From assembly GCA_018817425.1 (NCBI GenBank), contig JAHITX010000102.1, forward strand, positions 1 to 38,542: a DNA stretch of 38,542 nt. Direction: 5' to 3'. The translations under genes and the position numbers were made by a program. Position 1 is the first letter of the stretch. Every line of letters starts with the position of its first letter. Positions 24,032-31,868 of this stretch are shown here, piece by piece. This DNA is from Pseudomonadota bacterium. Lineage in GTDB: Bacteria > Desulfobacterota > Desulfobacteria > Desulfobacterales > RPRI01. Below the pieces are notes generated by a model. It saw only the letters and a program-made list of their open reading frames with translations. It was not told the DNA's origin and did not search any database.

Positions 24032-25249
24032 TTATTTTTTCAGCCTTTTTTCACCACAGTATATAAAAAGCCCGTTATCTTTTGAAAGACATGCTATTGT
24101 CATATCAAGTTCTTTGGCAAGTTTTACCGCAAGTTCTGTGGGGCGGGAAAATGCAAGTATTATCGCAATTTTTGCTCTTGCGGCCTTTTGAACAAGCTCA
24201 AAACTTATTCTTGATGAAAGTACCAGAAAAGCTGCGTCCGAAAGCTTTTTATCAAGAAACAATTTTCCTATAGCCTTATCTAAACCATTATGGCGACCAA
24301 CATCTTCCGAAACACTTAACAGTTGGTAGTCTTTGTTATAAATTGCAGAAGCATGGGAAGCATGCGTTTCTTTTTTTAAGGGCTGGTGATCGGAAAGAGA
24401 CAAAAGACAATTTGCTGCTTTATTTATATCTACTACTAAACTATCTGCCATAGGCTTAATGTCCTGGTAAAGGTCCTGTATAAGCTCCTTGCCGCATAAG
24501 CCACAACTTGTCTGGCTCACAAAACCGCGTCTTTCAAGAAGATCGGATACCAGTTCTTTTCTTGCAGCAGTGAGTGTAGCAGTAACAACATTGGTGTCGG
24601 TTCCGTCACAAAAAGCAAGAGATGCAAAATCTTCAGGGGCATCTACTATTCCTTCTCCAAGACAAAAACCTGCGACATGAGGTATTTCCTCACCTGGAGT
24701 CCGCATTACTACTGAATAGGGCTTTCCTTGTATGCGGATGGATAAAGGTTCTTCTCCGATAAGATTCTGGCTTACTGTCACAAAACTTTCTTCTTTCCAG
24801 TGAATAACTTTTGTGTGGGAAGAAATGATTTGTATTTTATCGCCACATCGTATTATGCCACCTTCCAATACTTTTGCAAAAATACCTTCTCTCGGCATTA
24901 TACAATCTCCTGCCTGATAAAAAATAGCGCATTTTTTCTTGCACTCTTTTCCTATCTGAGTGACTTCCACAAGAGCTTTTGCGCCAAGCCTTAACTTTGA
25001 ACCGACCGGCATATTTTTCCAGTCGATTCCCGTTGTAGCAATGTTTTCCGCAAAATCGCCAAATGTTACAGTAAGCCCTCTGTTTTTGGCATCCTCAATA
25101 CTTTCCGCTGCAAGAAAACTGACCTGCCTGTGCCATTTGCCTGCATGGGCATCACCATCTAAGCCATGGTCTGCGATCAGTTCGGCTTCCGTTATACAGG
25201 TTTTTCTTGTACCTTTTTTCCTGCTTGATGCTATTGAGACAATTTCCAT
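24032..25249 (-). CDS. MOSC domain-FdhD fusion protein
   Basis: A 405-residue fusion. Residues 1-145 form a MOSC domain (DHGLDGDAHAGKWHRQVSFL, then conserved cysteines in GKECKKKCAIFYQAGDC). Residues ~150-405 are FdhD, the sulfurtransferase that sulfurates molybdopterin for formate dehydrogenase. The FdhD part has the cysteine pair C249 and C252 (CGLCG), EDVGRHNGLDKAIG and LSSRISFELVQKAARA. MOSC domains occur in sulfur-carrying proteins acting on molybdenum cofactor, so the fusion may join two sulfur-handling steps. The ATG at 25249 is used; an in-frame GTG at 25261 would add four residues. No formate dehydrogenase gene is in the window. Confidence 0.88.
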   Translation of the reverse strand: MEIVSIASSRKKGTRKTCITEAELIADHGLDGDAHAGKWHRQVSFLAAESIEDAKNRGLTVTFGDFAENIATTGIDWKNMPVGSKLRLGAKALVEVTQIGKECKKKCAIFYQAGDCIMPREGIFAKVLEGGIIRCGDKIQIISSHTKVIHWKEESFVTVSQNLIGEEPLSIRIQGKPYSVVMRTPGEEIPHVAGFCLGEGIVDAPEDFASLAFCDGTDTNVVTATLTAARKELVSDLLERRGFVSQTSCGLCGKELIQDLYQDIKPMADSLVVDINKAANCLLSLSDHQPLKKETHASHASAIYNKDYQLLSVSEDVGRHNGLDKAIGKLFLDKKLSDAAFLVLSSRISFELVQKAARAKIAIILAFSRPTELAVKLAKELDMTIACLSKDNGLFIYCGEKRLKK

Positions 25250-25322
25250 TTTATTACCCACAGCAAATTAATGTTAACAATTCTAATAGATTCGAAAAAA
25301 GCTGAAAACTCACGGTTTTGTC

Positions 25323-25343
25323 ATTCCGGACTTGATCCGGAAT
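25323..25343. repeat. Short CCGGA palindrome
   Basis: ATTCCGGA and TCCGGAAT form perfect 8-base arms around CTTGA, in the wider context GTCATTCCGGACTTGATCCG, a type of small palindrome that is scattered in many proteobacterial genomes. Confidence 0.6.
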
Positions 25344-25444
25344 CCAGCATAAACTTGAAACTTCTGCATTTCTTACATATTTCTACACAAATTTTACATA
25401 AATTACAATTTATGATTTCTCTTATCTTTTAAGATATTCACTAA

Positions 25445-25627
25445 AGCAGGATATGCAACAATCAGATAGAGAATCCATGCCACACACCCCCTCCTTACGA
25501 AAAACTTGTCGGTGATCTATCGGGTGCTTACTCCGGACGAATCAATATTCAGCACAGGGTCGTTTACCAGGTCATGGATGATGAAAAAACTGTCAAGATT
25601 ATTCGTATGTGGACTTATTATGAATAG
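25445..25627 (+). pseudogene. Remnant of a Txe/YoeB-type toxin gene
   Basis: The frame ending at TAG 25625-25627 reads PPYEKLVGDLSGAYSGRINI, then QHRVVYQVMDDEKTVKIIR, then MWTYYE. This is the C-terminal half of a Txe/YoeB ribosome-dependent mRNA interferase, including the family's C-terminal WTHYE-like end. The frame is closed by TAA at 25442-25444 and has no start codon before the conserved part, so the N-terminal half is lost. No antitoxin gene is recognisable upstream. Confidence 0.7.
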
Positions 25628-25802
25628 CAGGCAGAAAAGTATAAATCAAAGAAGCTCCTATTATCCCCCTTTGATGAAATAAGACATTTCTTTTTATCTG
25701 TTCGCAATCTCAGTAATTCTCACTCATATTATAATGGTGAGGTTCTTGAAAACCATTTTAAGGATATATTTTCAACGCAATCAATAAAATTGCAGAACCA
25801 GA

Positions 25803-25841
25803 CGCTTAACCCAGACGGCTAATTCCGTTGCATTTTAAGCG
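25803..25841. terminator. Possible terminator hairpin of the large minus-strand operon
   Basis: Outer arms CGCTTAA (25803-25809) and TTAAGCG (25835-25841) and inner arms ACGG/CCGT around CTAATT form a nested hairpin starting 33 bases after the last stop codon of the operon. On the minus strand no clean T-tract follows directly, so termination activity is uncertain. Confidence 0.3.
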
Positions 25842-25873
25842 ATTGTGCTTTTAATACCATTTTAATTCCCCTG

Positions 25874-27853
25874 TCAGCCTTGCATCAATATATTTTCATT
25901 GCCCCAAAATCGCAGCATCATCACTGTAATGTCGTCGGTTTGTGGAGCCTGGCCTGCAAAGGATAGAACACTGCTAATAACCACATCCACCACCTGGGAC
26001 GACGGCAGTGGCTCCATACTCTTAAAAAGTTCAAGCAGGCGCTCTTCGGAGTATAGATTTTCCTTTTCATCCATAGCCTCGGTGATGCCGTCCGAATAGA
26101 TAAACAAGCCCTCTCCGGCATCTAACCGGATTTTTTTCATTTCGTATTCAATTCCGTCCATAGCGCCAAGCAAAACCCCGTCTGTTCCTTCCAGAAAGAC
26201 AGCTTCTCCGTTTTTTTGCAGCAACACAGGCGGATTATGTCCGCCGTTTGCATACCATAGCTCTCCGGTACGGATATTTAATATACCGCAAAACAGTGTT
26301 ACGAACATGTTGGCTTCATTGTCCCGGCTTAGTTGGGAATTTACTTCCTGCAAAATTAGATCCGGGCTCAGTCCCTTTGCAGCAGTCATTTTAATAAGGG
26401 TCATGGTTACAGCCATGAACAGGGATGCCGGAACACCTTTGCCGGATACATCTCCCAAAACAAAGCAGATGCGCTCATCATCAATTCTGTAGAAGTCATA
26501 AAGATCTCCACCCACTTCCTTTGCCGGTTTGATAAATGCGTAAAGATCAAACTCCGGAATATCCGGAAAGGGATTAAAATCTTTGGGCAGAAATCCCATC
26601 TGAATATCGCGGGCTATATTGAGCTCGCTTTCGAAACTCTTTTTGGCAGCAGTGGCTTCCAGCAAATCCTGAATGTGAATTTTAAGAGAATCTTTCATGA
26701 AATTAAAAGATTCGGCCAGAAGCCCCACCTCTCCTCCGCTTTTTTGGTTCGGCACTACTATTTCCAGATTGCCAGTAGCCATTTCACGGGCTACAACGGA
26801 CAGGGTTCTCAAAGGTCGGGTTATGGTTTTTGAAACCAGCCAAACCACCAGAAACAGTACTATCAATCCGCAAACCGCCAGATAGATTCCCTTTTTATTA
26901 ATGTCGTCCAGGTCGGCCATCAGTTCGTCTTTTGGAAAAAAAATACCCAAAGACCATTTGCTGAATTTAACCGGAGCAAAGTAGAGAAAACCGGCTTTTT
27001 TTAAATCATAGCCGGTAAAAGAAACAAAGCCTGATTCCCCTGCAATCATTCGCCTTCCGATATTTCTAAGTTTTGCATCACCCCTTGCCTCGGCTATACT
27101 GAAAATTGTCTCGTTCATCACCCAGCGCTTTTCCGGATGAGCAACAAAAGACCCGTTTCGAGAGAGGATGAATCCATAGCCGGTTTTAAGAATCCGTATT
27201 TCCGAAACAAATTTTTTAAGCCATTCCAGAGAGATATCGGCCGTGATTACACCGGCAAAAAGACGTTTTCCCTCTTTCTTTTTGAAAAAAGGGCACGAAA
27301 ATGTTGCCATGAGAATGTCGCCTCCACCTTCGTCGAAATATGGCTCGCTCCAGTATTCCTGAAGGGTTTCCCTTGGAATTTGATACCAGTCCTGATAGAA
27401 ATAGTGATAATTTTTTCCGTCAAGATATGTATGTTCAAGCCCTTTTTCCTTGTGGAACAAATAAGGGCAAAAATACAGTCTGTCTGATTTGAAGGCATAG
27501 GGTTCAAAGGCAATGGCAGCACCGAAGATTTCGGGGTTCTTGCTTAGTGTTTTACCAAGAACATCTATCATTTCTGTTTCGCTTAGATCAAGCGTTTCGA
27601 TTGCCGCAGTGAGATTGACCGGCAGTTTTTGCACTGGTGCAAGCACGGATTCGATACGGTGGGCAGTCTGTTTGGCAATATTTTGCGCATTATTCTCCAC
27701 ATTCCTAAGAATCGCTTCCCTTGAAAAGAAGTATCCGAATGTAAAAACAACCATAAATATCAGGGCGGCTCCTGCCAGGATCGGCGCCCCCAGCCTGAAG
27801 GCAATGCCTCTATTCTTTATCATGGCAAAAACACTTTCTGGAAAATAATTCAT
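25874..27853 (-). CDS. Cache-HAMP SpoIIE-type protein phosphatase (RsbU-like)
   Basis: A 659-residue membrane phosphatase. TM1 is at about 20-43, followed by a periplasmic Cache-like sensor domain (about 45-310), TM2 at about 323-341, HAMP at about 342-395, and a cytoplasmic PP2C/SpoIIE domain (about 430-650). Metal-binding motifs are GGDLYDFY (about 449), GDVSGKGVPA (467), YSDGITEA (586) and TDDITVM (639). It should dephosphorylate a STAS protein when its sensor is engaged, and the STAS gene is in the same operon. The first 44 bases overlap the binding-protein gene; ATG 27823 is an alternative start, and neither start has a clear ribosome site. It is the last gene of the operon. Confidence 0.88.
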   Translation of the reverse strand: MNYFPESVFAMIKNRGIAFRLGAPILAGAALIFMVVFTFGYFFSREAILRNVENNAQNIAKQTAHRIESVLAPVQKLPVNLTAAIETLDLSETEMIDVLGKTLSKNPEIFGAAIAFEPYAFKSDRLYFCPYLFHKEKGLEHTYLDGKNYHYFYQDWYQIPRETLQEYWSEPYFDEGGGDILMATFSCPFFKKKEGKRLFAGVITADISLEWLKKFVSEIRILKTGYGFILSRNGSFVAHPEKRWVMNETIFSIAEARGDAKLRNIGRRMIAGESGFVSFTGYDLKKAGFLYFAPVKFSKWSLGIFFPKDELMADLDDINKKGIYLAVCGLIVLFLVVWLVSKTITRPLRTLSVVAREMATGNLEIVVPNQKSGGEVGLLAESFNFMKDSLKIHIQDLLEATAAKKSFESELNIARDIQMGFLPKDFNPFPDIPEFDLYAFIKPAKEVGGDLYDFYRIDDERICFVLGDVSGKGVPASLFMAVTMTLIKMTAAKGLSPDLILQEVNSQLSRDNEANMFVTLFCGILNIRTGELWYANGGHNPPVLLQKNGEAVFLEGTDGVLLGAMDGIEYEMKKIRLDAGEGLFIYSDGITEAMDEKENLYSEERLLELFKSMEPLPSSQVVDVVISSVLSFAGQAPQTDDITVMMLRFWGNENILMQG

Positions 27854-28814
27854 AAGGTGGTACAGCCCGAATCAGCCCGTTTGAAACCAGAATATCACCA
27901 ACTTTCCGGTAATCATCAACTTTAAGCTCCCACATTCGCTCACCTTTCGGCCCGGATACCGTTAAATCACGCATCCGATCAAGCATCCATCGCTGATGCA
28001 CCCTGTTTGCCGGAATATGGGCCGCTTCCATGATCGGGATCATAATATCTATCGCCTCTTCGGGATGTGCGAAGGCGTATTGCCATCCCTCTACAGATGC
28101 GTTTACAAAGGCACAGGCAGCTTCAGGATCATTCTCGAAAGTCTCCTTACGAAGATAGATACCGTCTTCCGGGAAATTAAGATTCACGTCATCAAAGAAA
28201 AAAAGCGTTATCTCATCCGGGTCAAGTCCTGAATTGATCAGTGTATGATACTCATTGTACCACATAAGCGAAGAAACCTGGACTCCGTCGCGAAGAAAGA
28301 GATTGATCGGACTATTGGTTGTCACTACCTGCACCTTAAGGTCAAACTTATCGAAAAAAGCCCTGGGCTGGATTTGAAAATCGGATGGCCAAAGTGCGAT
28401 TTTTTTTCCGTCCATATCTGCCGGGCTATTAATACCCGAACTCTTTTTGGCGGCAAGTACCAATGCCGAGCGCTGAATAATCTGTCCCACATTGACCACT
28501 TCCACACTCTGGTCAGCCAGCTGAAGGGCCGAAGAAAGCCAGAGCGTTACAATATCTGCTTTTTTTTCTTTTATGTATGCTGCAGGTGAATGGTCGGGAC
28601 CACCCGGAATGATGGTCAGATCAATGCCGTGATGGCGATAATAACCCTTGTTAAGAGCCACATAATATCCGGCAAACTGCGCCTGTGGCAGCCATTGGGG
28701 AAGAAAAGTCAGCTTTTTCAAACCCGGTGATTCTGTTGTTGCCCACAAGGAACCGCATAGAATCATCCAAACGGTAATTGTAAGCCAGAATACGTTTCGT
28801 TGTGTCCGAATCAT
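27810..28814 (-). CDS. NMT1/THI5-type periplasmic substrate-binding protein
   Basis: A 334-residue exported binding protein. A signal peptide spans about residues 1-26 (ending SLWA). Typical NMT1/THI5 motifs follow: FLPQWLPQAQFAGYYVALNK, GIDLTIIPGGP and PADMDGKKIALWP. Relatives bind pyrimidine, sulfonate or similar small ligands for ABC importers, but no permease or ATPase gene is present. Placed between an RsbW-like kinase and a Cache-domain phosphatase, it may act as a ligand-binding sensor partner rather than an uptake component (inference). It overlaps the kinase gene by 4 bases and the phosphatase gene by 44. Confidence 0.85.
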   Translation of the reverse strand: MIRTQRNVFWLTITVWMILCGSLWATTESPGLKKLTFLPQWLPQAQFAGYYVALNKGYYRHHGIDLTIIPGGPDHSPAAYIKEKKADIVTLWLSSALQLADQSVEVVNVGQIIQRSALVLAAKKSSGINSPADMDGKKIALWPSDFQIQPRAFFDKFDLKVQVVTTNSPINLFLRDGVQVSSLMWYNEYHTLINSGLDPDEITLFFFDDVNLNFPEDGIYLRKETFENDPEAACAFVNASVEGWQYAFAHPEEAIDIMIPIMEAAHIPANRVHQRWMLDRMRDLTVSGPKGERMWELKVDDYRKVGDILVSNGLIRAVPPYELFSRKCFCHDKE

Positions 28815-29269
28815 TCTTTCATCTCCTTAGGATGCAAGAAGATCACCAGTTCCAAAAGATTCCTGTTGCCTTCCCGCCGGTAGCGGACATCGTCCATCAG
28901 GTTCCGCACAAGATAAATTCCCAACCCGCCTATTTTGCGCGATGAAACGTCGGAAGACAGATCAGGGGCATCGGCTGCAGTTATGTCGAATTCAATCCCT
29001 TCATCTTCAATGCAAACAACCAGGCAATCTTCTTCTCTCCGGCAGCCAATTCGCACTATACCTTCCTTATCCGGATAGGCATAGTTGATGATGTTGACTA
29101 TACTTTCTTCTATCGCAAGTTCCAGATCATGGCATCTGTCTTCATCAACGAAAAGGGCACGCGCTGCGGCAAGCACCGGAGTAATAAAGTGCGGCAGATT
29201 CTCGACCCGGGACGGTAATGAAACGGAAACCGGGACTACTTGTGTCTTAGAGATTTTCAAGTGCTGCAT
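28811..29269 (-). CDS. RsbW/SpoIIAB-like anti-sigma serine kinase
   Basis: A GHKL-ATPase protein of about 152 residues from ATG 29269 (156 from an in-frame TTG at 29281). In the 156-residue numbering, the N box ELAIEESIVNIINYAY is at 54-69, the G1 box EDEGIEFD at 92-99 and the G2 box KIGGLGIYLVRN at 116-127. Such kinases phosphorylate a STAS protein and, when free of it, sequester a sigma factor or other target. All ATP-binding boxes look intact. It overlaps the STAS gene upstream, consistent with translational coupling. No sigma factor gene is in the window, so its target is unknown. Confidence 0.88.
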   Translation of the reverse strand: MQHLKISKTQVVPVSVSLPSRVENLPHFITPVLAAARALFVDEDRCHDLELAIEESIVNIINYAYPDKEGIVRIGCRREEDCLVVCIEDEGIEFDITAADAPDLSSDVSSRKIGGLGIYLVRNLMDDVRYRREGNRNLLELVIFLHPKEMKE

Positions 29270-29582
29270 CCGTGGTATCAAAATGCTTGAAGAGGGAAAA
29301 AAACCCTGATATCTGGAATACCTTTTTAACCGGTCCCTGGGTTGCAGCCAACCGGATGTCTCCCCCTTTAGACTTCATAATTTTAGCCGTGCTCAATAAA
29401 ACACGCAAGCCTGCGCTGCTGATATATTCCAATCCTGAAAGATCGAACACCAGCCACTTCTCTTCCTGGCTCAATGCTTCGACAAGTTTCATCTCAAACA
29501 CAGAAGCGTTACCCGTATCCACCCTTCCATGCACTGATGCAACCAGGGCGTTTCCTTTCATCTGAAAGTCAATATCCATCAT
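29247..29582 (-). CDS. STAS-domain anti-anti-sigma factor (RsbV/SpoIIAA-like)
   Basis: A 111-residue single-domain STAS protein. The phosphorylation motif is DLSGLEYISSAGLRVLL at 47-63; S56 aligns with the serine phosphorylated in SpoIIAA. It should be phosphorylated by the kinase encoded next and dephosphorylated by the SpoIIE-type phosphatase at the operon's end. AAGGAG lies 4 bases before the first of two adjacent ATGs. It overlaps the GNAT gene by 14 bases. Confidence 0.9.
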   Translation of the reverse strand: MMDIDFQMKGNALVASVHGRVDTGNASVFEMKLVEALSQEEKWLVFDLSGLEYISSAGLRVLLSTAKIMKSKGGDIRLAATQGPVKKVFQISGFFSLFKHFDTTDAALENL

Positions 29583-30618
29583 GTTTCTCCTTAATCGAGC
29601 GTTCCCAGTCGCTTCGGACCATTTTTAGAATTTGTCCGTATCGATCCGTATGAGTGTATATTCCATCCCAGTCGGGATGTTTGCGTATTTTTTGCATTAA
29701 TAGTCCGTCTGTATCAAACCAGCGCGGAAGTATGCCACCAAGAAAATAGCCGCGCAGCCGCAATATTTCAACAGCCTTGCCGATACATGTGTCGGCAAAA
29801 TTGAGCCAGATCTGAATCACCAGTACATTTTTTTCCTGCAATTCCTTTTCCAGTGCTTCTATCCGTGCCAAAAAATCCCGGCCCACAGCATGGATTGCGA
29901 TACGGGCCACGCCTGCAAAGTCAAATATCAGGAGTTTCAGATCGGTATCGCTTTCGGTACATATTTCATTTTCCGCTATGAGAAAATCTCTCTCGTCGTC
30001 CAAACCTTCGTAGAAAAATGGCAGCTCTTTTGCATAAACACGGGGTAAATAGACCGTATGGGGTTTTTTTCGGTAGGTTTTGAAATTTAGAAATGCGGCT
30101 ACCCGACCACTTGCGCTGGCCTCTTTCACATAAGCTTCAGCCGGCATAAGGTCCACCTCCAATGAACTGGGAGGAAACCCCAAGTTTCCCATCAGCTTCT
30201 GGCTGAATGGATGATTGCAGACCGGTTCACCAAACGCGGCATCCACCCCCGGCAGTGTGGCGGCAAGATCGCGACTATGGATCGCAAGCTGAGTAAATAT
30301 TTTTTTCCCGCCACGATAGGCCGTATGAACCAAACCGGCTCCATATTCATAGGTTCCCGAATGCGGTGCGCTGTTAAACAATGCAGTGTGGCCGATAATA
30401 TCTCCCCGCCGGGTCCTGGCTACACTCGAAATGATATGCTGGGCCTCGTTTTCCCTGATTAATAGTTCTGCTTCCAAGTAGGTTCGTACCGGATATCCGC
30501 TGCCATAAACCGAGTAAAAGAGCCTGGCAACCCCTTCGGCATCGCCGGGTTGAAAACGGCATATTCCGTAGGACTGTCCGGGTTCAATATCAGGTGTTGT
30601 TATCGTTTCGGCTGTCAT
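29569..30618 (-). CDS. GNAT-family acetyltransferase with an extra C-terminal domain
   Basis: A 349-residue protein. The N-terminal part (about 18-165) resembles a GNAT acyltransferase, with the coenzyme A-binding region around VHTAYRGGKKIFTQLA and FGEPVCNHPFSQKLMGNLGF. The C-terminal ~150 residues look like the end of the first protein of the operon (36671-37987): both have an ATGF- or LRGYF-like element, then IPR or LPRW, and an acidic end. AAGGAG lies 7 bases before the ATG. The substrate is unknown. Confidence 0.7.
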   Translation of the reverse strand: MTAETITTPDIEPGQSYGICRFQPGDAEGVARLFYSVYGSGYPVRTYLEAELLIRENEAQHIISSVARTRRGDIIGHTALFNSAPHSGTYEYGAGLVHTAYRGGKKIFTQLAIHSRDLAATLPGVDAAFGEPVCNHPFSQKLMGNLGFPPSSLEVDLMPAEAYVKEASASGRVAAFLNFKTYRKKPHTVYLPRVYAKELPFFYEGLDDERDFLIAENEICTESDTDLKLLIFDFAGVARIAIHAVGRDFLARIEALEKELQEKNVLVIQIWLNFADTCIGKAVEILRLRGYFLGGILPRWFDTDGLLMQKIRKHPDWDGIYTHTDRYGQILKMVRSDWERSIKEKHDGY

Positions 30619-31834
30619 TTTTAGCTCCTTTCGTAAACATCAAAACTGCTGCCAGAAGACTTGTTCCGGCGCAAAAAAGGTATAGCTCCCTGTACCCCCA
30701 ACCGGCAAGCAAGGGTGCGCCTATCAATGGACCAAAAAAAAAGCCAGCCTGAAACATCTGCAGGCCAAGATTTATATTAAAAGCCCTGAACCGCGGTTTG
30801 GATACATCAAACATCAATCCGTTGAACACCGGCATGGCTACACCCCACCCCAACCCAAAGATCAGACCCAGAGAAAAGAAAATCCATTTATCCGGAACAT
30901 AGGCCAGCAGGACATAGGCCAAACACAATCCCACCAGACTCCAGAAGGCCAGACGTCCTTTATTTATCCGGTCGAAAAAAGAACCGGCAACAACACGAAT
31001 TCCGATTTCTCCCACTGTGGAAAAAGTCAAAAATATCCCGACATAGGCAATTTGAATAGATTTGCCATATCCGTCCAGGAAAAAAAAGACCATGGCATGC
31101 CCGCAATATAAAAGCAGCATGGCTGCCAGAATTCGAAGCACATGGATATTCGTCAGATTTTCCATGACTTCTTTAACGGATAGTGCGGATGAATCTTCAT
31201 TTGTTGATTTTTTTTGTTCCTTATCTGCTACAGCAAATACCAGAGGAAACATTAGAAGCGTCAAAGCGGCAAACAACAACAAAATCCGGTTAAACCCCCC
31301 CAGGCCGGCATCCAGAAAAGGAAGAAGTGGGGGGATCAGGGTATTCGGCAAAAGGGTGGCCACTGCCAGATATCCGAAAAACTGTGCGCTTTTTTCCTTA
31401 GGAATAACATCCACAACCAGGGTCATAAGGGCCGTTCCCAAAACGGCAAAGGCAATCCCGTGAAAAATACGCACCAGAAGCATACTCCAATAATCGACGG
31501 CCACAGTATAAGCGGCCAGGGAGCAGGCCGCAAGGACGGTGCCGATAAAAAGAAGTTTTTGGGCGTTTCCGGAATGGAAAAATGGACTGATCAACGGACG
31601 GACAATCAGGGATACGGCGGCTAAAGCACCTATAAGTAAGCCATAATCCGCGGGATCAACGGGCAAGGTGTGAAGATGATCAACAAAGCCGAAAAAAACG
31701 GATATGTTCGCATAAGCTAAAAAGGCTGCTGTCATCAGACAAATAAATTTTCGGGACAAAAGCAGCTCATGAATGGATATATCCGGGTTATCCGGACTTT
31801 TTGCTGTCATGGGTAAAGTTTTCGGTTTAGTCAA
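30590..31834 (-). CDS. Major facilitator superfamily transporter
   Basis: A 414-residue membrane protein with about 12 hydrophobic helices and the MFS fold (for example GIAFAVLGTALMTLVVDVIP in the first half and GLGWGVAMPVFNGLMFDV in the second). It most resembles drug or metabolite efflux permeases. The start is placed at a TTG (31834) because GGGGAGGA lies 6 bases upstream; the ATG at 31810 has no ribosome site, and the longer frame start at 31861 has none either. It lies between the molybdo-hydroxylase and GNAT genes and overlaps the latter by 29 bases, so its cargo is likely the operon's substrate or product. Confidence 0.8.
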   Translation of the reverse strand: MTKPKTLPMTAKSPDNPDISIHELLLSRKFICLMTAAFLAYANISVFFGFVDHLHTLPVDPADYGLLIGALAAVSLIVRPLISPFFHSGNAQKLLFIGTVLAACSLAAYTVAVDYWSMLLVRIFHGIAFAVLGTALMTLVVDVIPKEKSAQFFGYLAVATLLPNTLIPPLLPFLDAGLGGFNRILLLFAALTLLMFPLVFAVADKEQKKSTNEDSSALSVKEVMENLTNIHVLRILAAMLLLYCGHAMVFFFLDGYGKSIQIAYVGIFLTFSTVGEIGIRVVAGSFFDRINKGRLAFWSLVGLCLAYVLLAYVPDKWIFFSLGLIFGLGWGVAMPVFNGLMFDVSKPRFRAFNINLGLQMFQAGFFFGPLIGAPLLAGWGYRELYLFCAGTSLLAAVLMFTKGAKNDSRNDNNT

Positions 31835-31868
31835 CTTCCGTCCTCCCCAAACTACCGGCAATATTAGA

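Larger units (their letters stand above)
25262..25873. other. Intergenic region with decayed sequence
   Basis: About 610 bases without an intact gene. It contains a short palindrome of the ATTCCGGA...TCCGGAAT type (25323-25343), a decayed toxin gene (25445-25627), and a hairpin at 25803-25841 about 33 bases beyond the end of the large operon. The rest (25628-25800) has no recognisable content. Confidence 0.55.

Noticed and set aside
25803-25841. Integron attC-like site after the toxin remnant
   Set aside because: GCTTAAC fits one core consensus, but no matching GTTRRRY partner was found and no integrase is present; treated as a simple hairpin.
28811-29582. A sigma factor gene belonging to the partner switch
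   Set aside because: Every frame in the operon is accounted for by other proteins; no sigma-70-family motifs were found in the window.
31062-31463. Plus-strand frame of 133 codons inside the MFS gene
   Set aside because: Antisense shadow of a well-supported gene with low-complexity basic composition.
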